A DNA stretch of 64,000 bases from Streptomyces yangpuensis (GCF_001005295.1 NZ_LBMK01000001.1:4649-68648), one strand, 5' to 3'; numbered from the stretch's first letter, positions 1-9,572 are shown. Notes: generated from the sequence alone by a model not told the origin. Program-made: numbers and translations.

Positions 1-86
<86 letters not shown>

Positions 87-88
87 GG

Positions 89-751
89 TCATGCGGCGGG
101 TCCCGTCAGGAGCGGCTTGGTGCGGGTCAGGGTGAGGTCGAGGGTGCGCAGGCGGGCGTAGGTGTCGGCGTCGGCGGTGCGGCCACCGTAGGTGATGTCG
201 TCGAAGGTGCGGGCGGCGGCGTGGAGGGCGGCGGCGTGGTCGGGGAGGGACACGGCGGCTTCGGCGGCGGCCTCGTCGGCGGTGCGGCCCGGGCGGGGGT
301 CCAGCAGGGTGCGCTCCTCCAGGGAGCGGACGACGGCGCGCATGCGTTCCTGGACCGCTTCCGTCCAGCGGCCGGCGGTGGCGTGGGCCTCGGCGGCGGT
401 GCGGTGGTCGGCCGCGCTGCGGACGCCGTCGTCGAAGAGGGTGCCGGCGGAGGTGGTGGTGCGGCGGGGGGAGCCCAGGCGCCACCACAGGGCGGTGACG
501 GCGAGGACGACCAGGAGGAGGACGGCGACCAGGCCCACGGCGCCTCCGGGGGTCGCCCCGGAGGCGGCGCCGAACAGGTCGTCGAGCCACTCGAGGAACG
601 CGCGCAGGGCGCGTTCCAGCAGGTTCGGGTCGTTCTCGTGGTACATCGGCTTGGACAGCTCGCGTTCCGCCGCCTCCTGCGCGGGCGTACGCGGTGTCGT
701 CACCGGTGGTGGCTCCGCGGTGCGGGTGATGAGGCCCCCCGTGCTCATCAT
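89..751 (-). CDS. DUF4129 domain-containing membrane protein
   Basis: A 220-residue protein with a proline-rich N-terminus, one clear membrane segment at about residues 70-90, and a C-terminal soluble domain (about 105-215) rich in Ala, Arg and Asp. That domain has the layout of DUF4129, including a conserved R-x-L-E-E-R-like helix near residue 143. The family commonly sits beside MoxR, DUF58 and DUF4350 genes, which would lie to the left of this window. The gene starts 7 nt after the stop of the upstream gene at 759, so the two are probably co-transcribed. Tandem ATGs at 751 and 748 leave the start uncertain by one codon. The biochemical function is unknown. Confidence 0.75.
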   Translation of the reverse strand: MMSTGGLITRTAEPPPVTTPRTPAQEAAERELSKPMYHENDPNLLERALRAFLEWLDDLFGAASGATPGGAVGLVAVLLLVVLAVTALWWRLGSPRRTTTSAGTLFDDGVRSAADHRTAAEAHATAGRWTEAVQERMRAVVRSLEERTLLDPRPGRTADEAAAEAAVSLPDHAAALHAAARTFDDITYGGRTADADTYARLRTLDLTLTRTKPLLTGPAA

Positions 752-758
752 CGGTGGG

Positions 759-1997
759 TCAGCCTCCGGTCGTGCCGTAGTTCTCGATGCCGGCCGCCCG
801 GGCGAGTTCCAGGTCGAGGCCCTCGCGGCGGATGCGCTGGTCGACGTAGAGCAGGACGGTGACGCCGGACTGGATGGGCATGATGATCGTCTGGGCGATG
901 ATCAGGCCGATGCCGGAGAAGATCAGCGGTCCCCAGGCGGTCTGGGCGCTGCCGTCCTCCAGGGAGTCGAGGCCGCCGCCGAAAACGAAGAGGCCGATCA
1001 TCTGGAACGGCGCCACGACCACGAAGGCGATCATGAAGGCGATCAGGGCCGTGAGGAGCGTGATGCCGAAGATGCGCCACCACGCGCCGCTGACGAGCTT
1101 CGAGGAGCGGGTGAAGGCCTTGATGACGGTGCTCTTCTCCAGCATCAGGGCGGGGGAGGCCAGGCTGAACTTGATCCCGAGCCAGATGATGAGCGGCACC
1201 CAGGCGACGAAGCCGACGACGACCAGGCCCATGTTGCCCGCGAGGGCTCCCGGCAGGACCAGTACGGCGCCGAGCAGGACGATGCCGAGGGCGAGCAGCA
1301 GGGTCAGGCCGATCAGGCGGAGCAACTGGGGGCGGGCCTCGCGCCAGGCGGTGGAGACCGAGGAGTGCTGTCCGAGGATGGCCCGGCTGAAGATCATCGT
1401 GAGCATCGCGGTGACCACGATCGTCCCGAGGACCTGGATGACCTGGTTCACGACCGAGACGGCGAGGGTGCTGCCGAGGCTGTCGATCGTCTCCTCGGCG
1501 GTCATGTCCTCGGGGGAGCCGAGGGGCAGGTCGTTCAGCATGAACTTCTGCACGAGCACGCTGATCACCTGGATGACCGTGGCCACGACCAGGGTGATGG
1601 GCACGACGGAGCGCCAGTGCGTGCGCATGGTGGCGACCGAGCCGTCGAGGATCTCGCCGAGGCCCAGCGGGCGCAGCGGGATGATTCCGGGCTTGGCGGC
1701 GGGCGGCTGGTGGCCCCACTGGCCCGGGCCGCCGGGGTAGGAGTACTGGCCGCCGGGCTGCTGTCCCCAGCCGGTGGCGGGCTGCGCCGGGGGCCGGGGG
1801 GTGTCGGCGGGGGGTGTCGCGCCGGGGCTCGACCACTGGCCGGGCGGTGGCTGCTCGGCGGACCACTTGGGGTCGCCGGTGGGCCGTGCGGGCTGGTGCG
1901 CGCCGCCGTCGGTGCCGGGCCGGTCGGCGGGGTCTCCCTGCCGATCGCCGTCGGACGGAGAGGATCCGGGCGTAGCCCAGCCCGGAGAGTCGTTCAT
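759..1997 (-). CDS. Polytopic membrane protein with proline/glycine-rich N-terminus
   Basis: A 412-residue protein. Residues 1-110 are disordered and rich in Pro, Gly, Gln and Ser. The rest holds about six hydrophobic helices and resembles proteins annotated with the membrane domain of glycerophosphoryl diester phosphodiesterases. No phosphodiesterase catalytic domain is present, so that label describes a fold, not an activity. The start at 1997 was preferred over an upstream in-frame ATG because a GAAGGAG ribosome site precedes it by about 6 nt. It is divergent from mtrA and is followed closely by the DUF4129 gene. The function is unknown. Confidence 0.75.
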   Translation of the reverse strand: MNDSPGWATPGSSPSDGDRQGDPADRPGTDGGAHQPARPTGDPKWSAEQPPPGQWSSPGATPPADTPRPPAQPATGWGQQPGGQYSYPGGPGQWGHQPPAAKPGIIPLRPLGLGEILDGSVATMRTHWRSVVPITLVVATVIQVISVLVQKFMLNDLPLGSPEDMTAEETIDSLGSTLAVSVVNQVIQVLGTIVVTAMLTMIFSRAILGQHSSVSTAWREARPQLLRLIGLTLLLALGIVLLGAVLVLPGALAGNMGLVVVGFVAWVPLIIWLGIKFSLASPALMLEKSTVIKAFTRSSKLVSGAWWRIFGITLLTALIAFMIAFVVVAPFQMIGLFVFGGGLDSLEDGSAQTAWGPLIFSGIGLIIAQTIIMPIQSGVTVLLYVDQRIRREGLDLELARAAGIENYGTTGG

Positions 1998-2231
1998 CGT
2001 CGCTCCTTCACATCCACCTGCTGCGGCGGGGGCGCTGGTCGCTGCCATCGTGCCACGTGAGGACTCCGAACGGACCAGCCGTCCCCCCGGATGTCCGGTG
2101 GCCCGTGCCTTCCATTGTCGCCCGGATCGGGGCCGGGCCGGGCGGGTGGATGTCCACGCAGGCCGGAGGGGCGATTTCCAGCCCTTTTGGCTGTGGGACA
2201 GCTCACCGCCGGGTCACGATTGGCTAATGGG

Positions 2232-2921
2232 ATGATGTCAAGCATGAAGGGACGCGTCCTTGTCGTCGACGACGACACCGCGCTGGCCGAGATGCTCGGC
2301 ATTGTGCTGCGGGGAGAAGGTTTTGAGCCGTCGTTCGTAGCGGACGGTGACAAGGCACTTGCTGCCTTCCGGGAGGCGAAGCCCGACCTGGTCCTGCTGG
2401 ACCTCATGCTGCCCGGACGGGACGGCATAGAGGTGTGCAGGCTGATCCGGGCCGAGTCCGGCGTGCCGATCGTCATGCTGACCGCCAAGAGCGACACGGT
2501 GGACGTGGTCGTGGGCCTGGAGTCCGGGGCCGACGACTACATCGTCAAGCCGTTCAAGCCGAAGGAGCTGGTGGCCCGTATCCGGGCCCGTCTGCGCCGT
2601 TCGGAGGAGCCGGCGCCCGAGCAGCTGACCATCGGTGACCTGGTCATCGACGTGGCAGGGCACTCGGTCAAGCGCGACGGTGCCTCGATCGCCCTGACGC
2701 CGCTCGAGTTCGACCTGCTGGTCGCGCTCGCGCGCAAGCCCTGGCAGGTCTTCACCCGTGAGGTGCTGCTGGAGCAGGTCTGGGGCTACCGGCACGCGGC
2801 GGACACCCGCCTGGTCAACGTGCACGTGCAGCGTCTGCGCTCCAAGGTCGAGAAGGACCCGGAGCGCCCCGAGATCGTCGTGACGGTGCGTGGTGTCGGC
2901 TACAAGGCCGGACCCAGCTGA
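2232..2921 (+). CDS. mtrA: Response regulator MtrA
   Basis: OmpR/PhoB-type DNA-binding response regulator of 229 residues. The receiver domain (about 7-120) has the acidic triad DDD at 13-15, phospho-acceptor D57 in LLDLMLPG, T84 and K106. The winged helix follows at about 135-228. MtrA with its kinase MtrB controls cell division, osmotic and cell-wall genes, and in Streptomyces also development and antibiotic production (family knowledge). Start codons at 2232, 2235 and 2244 are all in frame. The first gives the length I remember for the S. coelicolor protein. It heads the mtrA-mtrB-lpqB operon. Confidence 0.95.
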   Translation: MMSSMKGRVLVVDDDTALAEMLGIVLRGEGFEPSFVADGDKALAAFREAKPDLVLLDLMLPGRDGIEVCRLIRAESGVPIVMLTAKSDTVDVVVGLESGADDYIVKPFKPKELVARIRARLRRSEEPAPEQLTIGDLVIDVAGHSVKRDGASIALTPLEFDLLVALARKPWQVFTREVLLEQVWGYRHAADTRLVNVHVQRLRSKVEKDPERPEIVVTVRGVGYKAGPS

Positions 2922-2922
2922 C

Positions 2923-4872
2923 GTGCAGTCCGGTACCTCGGGCAGGGTCCGGGGCGGTTCCCGCCTGTGGACCGGCAGGCTGCTCCGTGACGGGGCGCCC
3001 GCCGGCAGGCTGCTGCGGCTGTTCGTACGTCTCGTGCGCCGGCCGCTGCTTCCGGCTGTCCGGCTGTGGCGGCGCAACATCCAGCTGCGGGTGGTCGCGG
3101 CCACCCTGCTGATCTCGCTGTCGGTGGTCCTGGCCCTGGGCTTCGTGGTCATCGCGCAGGTCAGCGAGGGGCTCCTCGTCGCGAAGGAGGAGGCGGCGCA
3201 GAGCCAGGCCGCGGGCGGTTTCGCGGTGGCGCAGGAGAAGGCCAACACCCCCGCGACCGTGGACGGGCCCGACGCGACCGACAACAAGGTCGGCCGTGAT
3301 GCCAGTACGTGGATGAACTCGCTGGTCAAGCAGCTGGCCAGTGGGGGCCAGACCGCCTTCGAGGTGGCCGCGCTCGGTGCCGGCACCGGGGAGCAGCCCC
3401 AGCCGGGCGCCCAGGGTGTCCGTGGCGCCCGCGCCTCCGGGAACGTGGATCCGACCGCCAGCGTGCCGATCAGTCTGCGCCGGGCCGTCAACCACGCCAC
3501 CGGCACGTTCAAGACGTTCTCCGAGATCCGCTACACGAGCGGGGCGGACCAGAAGCAGCCCGAGCCGGCGCTGGTCGTCGGCAAGCGGCTGACGGACATC
3601 AACGGGGACCCGTACGACCTGTACTACCTCTTCCCGCTGACCCAGGAGGAGGAGTCCCTCAACCTGGTCAAGTCCACCATCGCCACCGCCGGGCTGTTCG
3701 TCGTGGTGCTGCTGAGCGGTATCGCCTGGCTCGTCGTGCGCCAGGTGGTGAGTCCCGTACGGATGGCCGCCGGGATCGCCGAGCGGCTCTCGGCGGGCCG
3801 GCTCCAGGAGCGGATGAAGGTCACCGGCGAGGACGACATCGCCCGCCTGGGCGAGGCCTTCAACAAGATGGCGCAGAACCTCCAGAACAAGATCCAGCAG
3901 CTGGAGGAGCTGTCCCGGATGCAGCGCCGGTTCGTCTCGGACGTCAGCCATGAGCTGCGGACGCCGCTGACGACGGTGCGGATGGCCGCCGACGTCATCC
4001 ACGACGCCCGTGTCGACTTCGATCCGGTGACCGCGCGCTCCGCCGAGCTGCTCGCCGGTCAGCTCGACCGCTTCGAGTCGCTGCTGGCGGACCTGCTGGA
4101 GATCAGCCGCTTCGACGCGGGGGCGGCGGCCCTGGAGGCCGAGCCGGTCGACCTGCGCGAGGTGGTGCGCCGCGTCATCGACGGGGCGGAGCCGCTCGCG
4201 GAGCACAAGGGGACCCGGATCCGGGTTCTCGGCGACTCGCAGCCGGTGATCGCCGAGGCCGATTCGCGGCGCGTCGAGCGGGTGCTGCGCAACCTCGTCG
4301 TCAACGCCGTGGAGCACGGTGAGGGCCGGGACGTGGTGGTACGGCTGGCGTCCGCGGGTGGCGCCGTGGCCGTGGCGGTACGGGACTACGGCGTCGGGCT
4401 CAAGCCGGGCGAGGCGACCCGTGTCTTCAACCGTTTCTGGCGGGCCGACCCGGCGCGGGCGCGTACGACCGGCGGGACGGGCCTCGGGCTGTCCATCGCC
4501 GTCGAGGACGCCCGGCTGCACGGCGGCTGGCTGCAGGCCTGGGGCGAGCCGGGCGGCGGCTCGCAGTTCCGGCTGACGCTGCCGCGTACCGCCGACGAGC
4601 CGCTGCGGGGTTCGCCGATCCCGCTGGAGCCCGAGGACTCGCGGGCGAACCGGGCCAGGGCCGCTGCGGACGCCGCGGCCGAGGCCTCCGGCAGCAGGGC
4701 GGAACGCCCGCCGGCCGACGCCGGGGACCGCTCGCCGATACCGCCGCGGCCGCCGGTCGCCGGGGGGCTGTCGGTGCCCGCCGACCCGACGGCCCTGCCG
4801 GGGAGCGGGGCCCGGGTCGTGGCGCGCCCGGCCGAACAGGCACAACAGGAGGATCGAGCCGATGGACGGTGA
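2923..4872 (+). CDS. mtrB: Sensor histidine kinase MtrB
   Basis: A 649-residue membrane kinase. The first membrane helix is at about 56-80, an extracellular sensor region of about 170 residues follows, and the second helix (about 247-270) leads into a HAMP domain. HisKA carries the phospho-acceptor H343 in SHELRTP. The ATPase domain has the N box (NLVVNAVEHG) and the G boxes DYGVG and GGTGLGLS. A Pro/Ala-rich tail of about 90 residues follows the catalytic core. The GTG at 2923 starts one base after the mtrA stop. An upstream GTG at 2890 inside mtrA is a longer alternative. It phosphorylates MtrA. Confidence 0.93.
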   Translation: MQSGTSGRVRGGSRLWTGRLLRDGAPAGRLLRLFVRLVRRPLLPAVRLWRRNIQLRVVAATLLISLSVVLALGFVVIAQVSEGLLVAKEEAAQSQAAGGFAVAQEKANTPATVDGPDATDNKVGRDASTWMNSLVKQLASGGQTAFEVAALGAGTGEQPQPGAQGVRGARASGNVDPTASVPISLRRAVNHATGTFKTFSEIRYTSGADQKQPEPALVVGKRLTDINGDPYDLYYLFPLTQEEESLNLVKSTIATAGLFVVVLLSGIAWLVVRQVVSPVRMAAGIAERLSAGRLQERMKVTGEDDIARLGEAFNKMAQNLQNKIQQLEELSRMQRRFVSDVSHELRTPLTTVRMAADVIHDARVDFDPVTARSAELLAGQLDRFESLLADLLEISRFDAGAAALEAEPVDLREVVRRVIDGAEPLAEHKGTRIRVLGDSQPVIAEADSRRVERVLRNLVVNAVEHGEGRDVVVRLASAGGAVAVAVRDYGVGLKPGEATRVFNRFWRADPARARTTGGTGLGLSIAVEDARLHGGWLQAWGEPGGGSQFRLTLPRTADEPLRGSPIPLEPEDSRANRARAAADAAAEASGSRAERPPADAGDRSPIPPRPPVAGGLSVPADPTALPGSGARVVARPAEQAQQEDRADGR

Positions 4873-6742
4873 GCCCGTGGACGCGCGGTGGGGGAGCGCA
4901 CGGGTGAGGGGCCGACGCCTGCGCACCGTGCGCGCGTACGCCTTCGGGACGGCCGGACTGCTCCTGTCGGGCTGCGCGTCGATGCCCAGCAGCGGCGAGA
5001 TCCGCGCGGTGCAGGCCTCGCAGGGCGTGGACTCGCAGGTGCGGGTGTTCGGTGTGCCGCCCGCGGACAAGGCCACCCCGGCGGAGATCGTCGACGGTTT
5101 CCTGGAGGCGATGACCAGCGACGACCCGCAGCTGGAGACCGCCCGCAAGTACCTGACGCCGGCCGCCGCGAAGTCCTGGAAGCCGGGCTCGGCCGTCACC
5201 GTGCTCTCCTCCGGCCTTAGCCGGGTCGCGGTGCGGGGCGAGAAGGACCCCGAGGGGCCCCGCTGGAAGGTGACCGGCAAGAAGCTCGCGACCGTCGACG
5301 AGCACAGCGCGTACCAGCCGCAGACCGGGGCCAGGGAGTACGAGGAGCAGCTCCAGCTCGTCCAGGACCAGGACAAGCAGTGGCGCATCTCGACCCCGCC
5401 GAGCGGTCTGGTGCTCAGCGAGTCGGACTTCCAGCGCATCTACATGCCGGTGAACAAGTACTACTTCGCGGGCGGCACGCTCGTCGCCGACCCGGTGTAC
5501 GTGCGCCAGCGCACCGATCCCGATTCGCGGATGGACCCGACCACGCAGACCGTGCAGTCGCTGCTCGCCGGGCCGTCCCGGTGGCTCGCGCCGGTCGTGG
5601 AGTCCAGCTTCCCCACCGGTACGGAACTGCGCACGGGCACCAAGTCCCTGTCGTACGACGGCCAGAACACGCTGCGGGTGCCGCTGAACGACAAGGTGGG
5701 CAACGTCGCGCAGCCGCAGTGCAAGAAGATGGCCACGCAACTCCTGTACACCGTCAAGGATCTGACAGGGTCGCGGCTGGACCAGGTCGAACTGCTGCGC
5801 TCCGCCGACGACAAGACGACGTCGCTGTGCTCGGTGACCTCGGTGAGCGCGGACGCGATCGCCAACCGGCCCAGGATTCCCGAGTTCCAGTACTTCGTGG
5901 ACAACGAGAAGCGGCTGGTCCGGATGAAGCTCGACGTGAGCAGCGAGGACCAGCAGATCCGTACCGAAGCGGTGCCGGGGCCGCTGGCGACCGTTCCCGT
6001 GTTCAAGGTCAGCTCGGCGGCGGTCTCGCACGACGAGCGGCGTGCGGCCGTGGTCTCCGAGGACGGGCACGGGCTGTACGTCGTGCCGATGGTCGGGGGC
6101 GGGCCGATGCCGGCGCAGGTGCCGATCGGGCGGGGCGGCAAGGCGGAGACGCTGACGGCGCCGAGCTGGGACGCCTCGGGCGACCTGTGGGTCGCGGACC
6201 GCGATCCGCAGCAGCCGGGCCTGTGGCGGGTGCCGGGCGGGAGCGGTACCCCCGAGAAGGTGCAGGTGGCGGGGCTCGACGGGCGGCGGATCGCCTCGCT
6301 GAAGGTGTCCGCCGACGGCGCCCGGATCGCGCTGCTGCTGGAGAAGGACGCCAACAGCAAGACCCTTTACATCGGGCGGATCGAGCGGCCCGACGCCAAG
6401 GGCGACATCTCGGCGGTGTCCGTGCGCGAGCTGCGTCCCGCGGCGCCGCAGATGGAGAACGTGACGACGATGAGCTGGGCGCCGCGGGGCCGGCTGCTGG
6501 TGGTGGGCCGCGAGAAGGGCGGGGTGCAGCAGGCCCGCTACATGCTGGCGGACGGCTCGATGGTCGCGGCGAGCCTGCCGGGGGCCACGGGGCTGGCCGA
6601 GGTCGCGGTCGCGGCCGCGGAGGACGAGTCGAAGCCGAAGCCGGTGGTGGCGTTCTCGGAGGACGGGATCGTCTGGCTGCCGCCGGGGGCGCAGTGGCGC
6701 ACAGTGGTCGAGGGCGGCCGGTCCCCGGTCTACCCGGGCTGA
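4862..6742 (+). CDS. lpqB: Lipoprotein LpqB
   Basis: A 626-residue secreted lipoprotein with a positively charged N-terminus and lipobox LLSGC (lipidated Cys38), then a GerMN-type domain (about 60-330) and a beta-propeller-like C-terminal half. In actinobacteria LpqB binds the extracellular part of MtrB and tunes signalling (family knowledge). The ATG overlaps the end of mtrB by 11 nt and follows an AGGAGG site, so translational coupling is likely. It completes the three-gene mtrA-mtrB-lpqB operon. Confidence 0.93.
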   Translation: MDGEPVDARWGSARVRGRRLRTVRAYAFGTAGLLLSGCASMPSSGEIRAVQASQGVDSQVRVFGVPPADKATPAEIVDGFLEAMTSDDPQLETARKYLTPAAAKSWKPGSAVTVLSSGLSRVAVRGEKDPEGPRWKVTGKKLATVDEHSAYQPQTGAREYEEQLQLVQDQDKQWRISTPPSGLVLSESDFQRIYMPVNKYYFAGGTLVADPVYVRQRTDPDSRMDPTTQTVQSLLAGPSRWLAPVVESSFPTGTELRTGTKSLSYDGQNTLRVPLNDKVGNVAQPQCKKMATQLLYTVKDLTGSRLDQVELLRSADDKTTSLCSVTSVSADAIANRPRIPEFQYFVDNEKRLVRMKLDVSSEDQQIRTEAVPGPLATVPVFKVSSAAVSHDERRAAVVSEDGHGLYVVPMVGGGPMPAQVPIGRGGKAETLTAPSWDASGDLWVADRDPQQPGLWRVPGGSGTPEKVQVAGLDGRRIASLKVSADGARIALLLEKDANSKTLYIGRIERPDAKGDISAVSVRELRPAAPQMENVTTMSWAPRGRLLVVGREKGGVQQARYMLADGSMVAASLPGATGLAEVAVAAAEDESKPKPVVAFSEDGIVWLPPGAQWRTVVEGGRSPVYPG

Positions 6743-6840
6743 GGCACGGCCGGGCCTCCGGGCGTCCGGACGGCCGGGGGTTCTGGGGGCGGTCGTCCAC
6801 AGGGGTGGCGGGCCGGGGGCCGGGCCGCGAGTGTGGAGCC

Positions 6841-7569
6841 ATGCGGGGGTGGTGGCAGGAGCTCGCCGGGCTGGTCCTGCCGGTGGACTGCGCCGGGTGC
6901 GGTGCCGTCCGCGTGCTGGTGTGCGACGGCTGCCGGGGCGCGCTCAGCGGTGCCCTGGCGGGCCCGGTGGGGCCGTCTCCGCGTCCCGAGGGGCTGCCGG
7001 TGGTACAGGCGGCCGCCGCCTACGAGGGAGCCGTACGGGCCGTTCTGCTGGCCCACAAGGAGCGCGGGGCGCTCCCGCTGGCCGGGGTGCTGGGCGGTGC
7101 GCTGGCGGCGGCCGTCCTGGCGGGCGGGACGGGGCCCGGGCCGGGTGAGGTGGCGCTGGTGCCGGTCCCGTCGGCGCGCCGGCAGGTGCGGGCGCGCGGG
7201 CACGATCCGGCGCGCAGGATCGCCCTGGCCGCGGCGGGCCGGCTGCGGCGGGCCGGGGTTCCCGCGCGGGTGGCGTCCGTACTGGGGCTGCGGCGGGCGG
7301 TGGCCGACCAGGCGGGGCTGGGGGCCCGGCAGCGCCGGGAGAACCTCGCGGGGGCGCTGGCGGTGCGCCGGGACGGCGTACGGCTGACGCGTGGGGCCCG
7401 GATCGTGCTCGTGGACGACGTGGTCACGACGGGGGCGACGCTGGCCGAGGCGGCGCGGGCGGTCCGCGCGGCGGGTCTGGTGGCGGATCCGGGAGCGGTG
7501 CTGCGGGCAGCGGTGGTCGCCGCGCCGGCGGACTCCTTCGTACGGGCGCCCCGGACGGCGGCGCGGTGA
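6841..7569 (+). CDS. ComF-family phosphoribosyltransferase-like protein
   Basis: A 242-residue ComF family protein. A zinc-ribbon start has Cys17, Cys20, Cys28 and Cys31. A phosphoribosyltransferase domain carries the PRPP-binding motif VDDVVTTGAT at 191-200. Bacillus ComFC is needed for DNA uptake, but in Streptomyces the role is unknown and natural competence is not assumed. The start was taken at the ATG at 6841, 98 nt after lpqB. Codon use is extremely GC-rich, like its neighbours. Confidence 0.85.
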   Translation: MRGWWQELAGLVLPVDCAGCGAVRVLVCDGCRGALSGALAGPVGPSPRPEGLPVVQAAAAYEGAVRAVLLAHKERGALPLAGVLGGALAAAVLAGGTGPGPGEVALVPVPSARRQVRARGHDPARRIALAAAGRLRRAGVPARVASVLGLRRAVADQAGLGARQRRENLAGALAVRRDGVRLTRGARIVLVDDVVTTGATLAEAARAVRAAGLVADPGAVLRAAVVAAPADSFVRAPRTAAR

Positions 7570-7899
7570 CCTGCAACGCCTCGGGGAGGAAAATCCCGTG
7601 AATACATTTGGAACTGGAGGGGAAGGCCCATCGTTGCAGGTAGTACGAGGGAACGGCCACTGGACTGGAAGTACGTGCCAGTAGCGGGTGCCGACAACCG
7701 TCATACAGGGATATGTTCGGTTGTAAGGAACTCAGGAGGCTGTTCTCTCGACTCCGAAGTCGGTGGGGTGTAGATCTTGCCGATGGGGGAGGAGGAGGTG
7801 AAAGTCGCCAAGTCCGAGGCTCCGGCCTTCACCGGAGTCTGGTGCGAAAGGGAGACGCTTCGCCCCGTCGGGCGGAGCTATCCGGGAACGGAGTTCTGC
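7570..7899. other. Intergenic leader before hpf
   Basis: A 330-nt gap between comF and the preferred hpf start. It is less GC-rich than its surroundings around 7600-7760 and probably holds the hpf promoter, but I could not assign a convincing -35/-10 pair. The hpf frame stays open upstream to 7777 (TTG, then ATG at 7783), so part of this stretch could encode an N-terminal extension of up to 41 residues. Confidence 0.5.
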
Positions 7900-8595
7900 G
7901 TGGACATCGTCGTCAAGGGCCGCAAGACCGAGGTGCCCGAGCGGTTCCGCAAGCACGTGGCCGAGAAGCTGAATCCGGAGCGGATCCAGAAGCTCGACGC
8001 CAAGGTGATCAGCTTGGACGTCGAGGTGTCCAAGGAGCACAACCCGCGCCAGGCCGACCGTTCCGACCGCGTGGAGATCACCCTGCGTTCGCGGGGCCCG
8101 GTGATCCGGGCCGAGGCCGCCGCCGCCGACGCGTACGCGGCGCTGGACCTCGCTCAGGACAAGCTGGAGGCCCGGCTGCGCAAGCAGCACGACAAGCGTT
8201 ACACCCGCCGTGGCAACGGCCGGCTCTCGGCGGCAGAGGTCGCCGACGTCGTGCCGGGCGTCGCGTCGCTGAACGGCAGTGGCCAGGTGGTCACCGAGGA
8301 GGAGACGGACGGCGTTCCGATCACCCGGATCGGATCCATCGAGGTGCAGGGCGAAGGCCCGCTCATCGTCCGCGAGAAGACCCACTCGGCCGCGCCCATG
8401 TCGCTCGATCAGGCTCTGTACGAGATGGAGCTGGTCGGCCACGACTTCTATCTGTTCGTCGACTCCGAGACGAAGCTGCCCAGTGTCGTCTACCGGCGCC
8501 ACGCCTATGACTACGGCGTCATCCATGTGAACCCCGACGGGGCCTCCAGCTCGGAGGAGCCGCGGGGCGGCGCGGGTGGCGCGCTCGGCGGCTGA
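7900..8595 (+). CDS. hpf: Long-form ribosome hibernation promoting factor HPF
   Basis: A 231-residue protein. The N-terminal S30AE/YfiA domain (about 1-100) occupies the mRNA/tRNA channel of the 30S subunit. A linker follows, then the C-terminal dimerisation domain (about 165-222, with DFYLFVD and VVYRRHAYDYG) that pairs ribosomes into 100S dimers. It protects idle ribosomes in stationary phase or stress. The GTG start at 7900 was chosen because the S30AE domain begins there and a GGAACGGAG-like site precedes it. Earlier in-frame starts at 7777 and 7783 exist. A strong hairpin terminator follows. Confidence 0.9.
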   Translation: MDIVVKGRKTEVPERFRKHVAEKLNPERIQKLDAKVISLDVEVSKEHNPRQADRSDRVEITLRSRGPVIRAEAAAADAYAALDLAQDKLEARLRKQHDKRYTRRGNGRLSAAEVADVVPGVASLNGSGQVVTEEETDGVPITRIGSIEVQGEGPLIVREKTHSAAPMSLDQALYEMELVGHDFYLFVDSETKLPSVVYRRHAYDYGVIHVNPDGASSSEEPRGGAGGALGG

Positions 8596-8609
8596 GCAGA
8601 CCGTTCGCT

Positions 8610-8644
8610 GCCCCCGCGGGACGCTTCGGCGTCTCCGCGGGGGC
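8610..8644 (+). terminator. Terminator after hpf
   Basis: A GC-rich hairpin with arms of about 15 bases (one bulge) around a TTCG loop, 15 nt after the hpf stop. As usual in Streptomyces there is no long U-tract. Confidence 0.75.
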
Positions 8645-8785
8645 ACTTGCATGACGGGTATGCGCCAGCAGCTCCGCCGGCTTCCCCCGCGACGTGGTGC
8701 GGGCATGGAATCATGGCGGGCAGTCAACCGGTCGCGGAACGTGTCCGGTTGGCCCGGCAGCTCGGCACATGCAGGGGGAGGGACG

Positions 8786-9538
8786 ATGGCGGACAGCTTC
8801 GGTCCGGTACGCGCGGACGACGGCGCGGCCTGCCGCGGGGCGGACGCGTCGGGGGAAACCGCCGGTGTACCGGCCGGGGAGCCCATCCGGGTGCTCGTGG
8901 TCGACGACCACGCACTCTTCCGGCGGGGTCTGGAGATCGTCCTCGCGCAGGAGGAGGACATCCAGGTCGTCGGCGAGGCCGGGGACGGCGCGGAGGCGGT
9001 GGACAAGGCGGCCGACCTGCTGCCGGACATCGTGCTCATGGACGTGCGGATGCCCCGGCGCGGCGGCATCGAAGCCTGCACCTCGATCAAGGAGGTGGCC
9101 CCTTCCGCGAAGATCATCATGCTGACGATCAGCGACGAGGAGGCGGACCTCTACGACGCGATCAAGGCGGGCGCGACCGGGTACCTGCTGAAGGAGATCT
9201 CCACGGACGAGGTGGCAACGGCGATCCGGGCGGTGGCCGACGGCCAGTCGCAGATCAGCCCGTCGATGGCGTCGAAACTCCTCACCGAGTTCAAGTCGAT
9301 GATCCAGCGGACCGACGAGCGGCGGCTGGTGCCCGCGCCGAGGCTGACGGACCGCGAACTCGAGGTCCTCAAGCTGGTGGCCACCGGCATGAACAACCGC
9401 GACATCGCGAAGGAGTTGTTCATCTCCGAGAACACCGTGAAGAACCACGTCCGCAACATCCTGGAGAAGCTCCAGCTGCACTCCCGGATGGAGGCCGTGG
9501 TCTACGCGATGCGGGAGAAGATCCTGGAGATCCGCTAG
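8786..9538 (+). CDS. Orphan NarL/LuxR-type response regulator
   Basis: A 250-residue protein. A loosely ordered N-terminus of about 33 residues is followed by a receiver domain with acidic pocket D40-D41, phospho-acceptor D86 in VLMDVRMP, and the conserved Lys in YLLKEIS. A LuxR helix-turn-helix lies at about 180-240 (LTDRELEVLKLVATGMNN). No histidine kinase gene is adjacent, so its partner is unknown. The start at 8786 follows a GGGGAGGGA site. It lies between the hpf terminator and a bidirectional terminator, so it is probably monocistronic. Confidence 0.9.
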   Translation: MADSFGPVRADDGAACRGADASGETAGVPAGEPIRVLVVDDHALFRRGLEIVLAQEEDIQVVGEAGDGAEAVDKAADLLPDIVLMDVRMPRRGGIEACTSIKEVAPSAKIIMLTISDEEADLYDAIKAGATGYLLKEISTDEVATAIRAVADGQSQISPSMASKLLTEFKSMIQRTDERRLVPAPRLTDRELEVLKLVATGMNNRDIAKELFISENTVKNHVRNILEKLQLHSRMEAVVYAMREKILEIR

Positions 9539-9539
9539 C

Positions 9540-9567
9540 CCTCCGCGGGCCCTCAGGCCCGCGGAGG
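9540..9567. terminator. Bidirectional terminator between convergent genes
   Basis: A perfect 12-bp stem, CCTCCGCGGGCC with GGCCCGCGGAGG, around a CTCA loop. It lies directly after the response regulator stop and a few bases from the end of the convergent DNA-glycosylase gene, so it can serve both. Confidence 0.85.
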
Positions 9568-9572
9568 TCCGG

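Noticed and set aside
2815..5439. An 874-codon frame antisense to mtrB-lpqB
   Set aside because: It spans two well-defined genes on the other strand and shows only shadow composition.
5380..7569. A 729-codon plus-strand frame ending with comF
   Set aside because: Only the last 242 codons match ComF. The upstream part is a shadow of lpqB in another frame.
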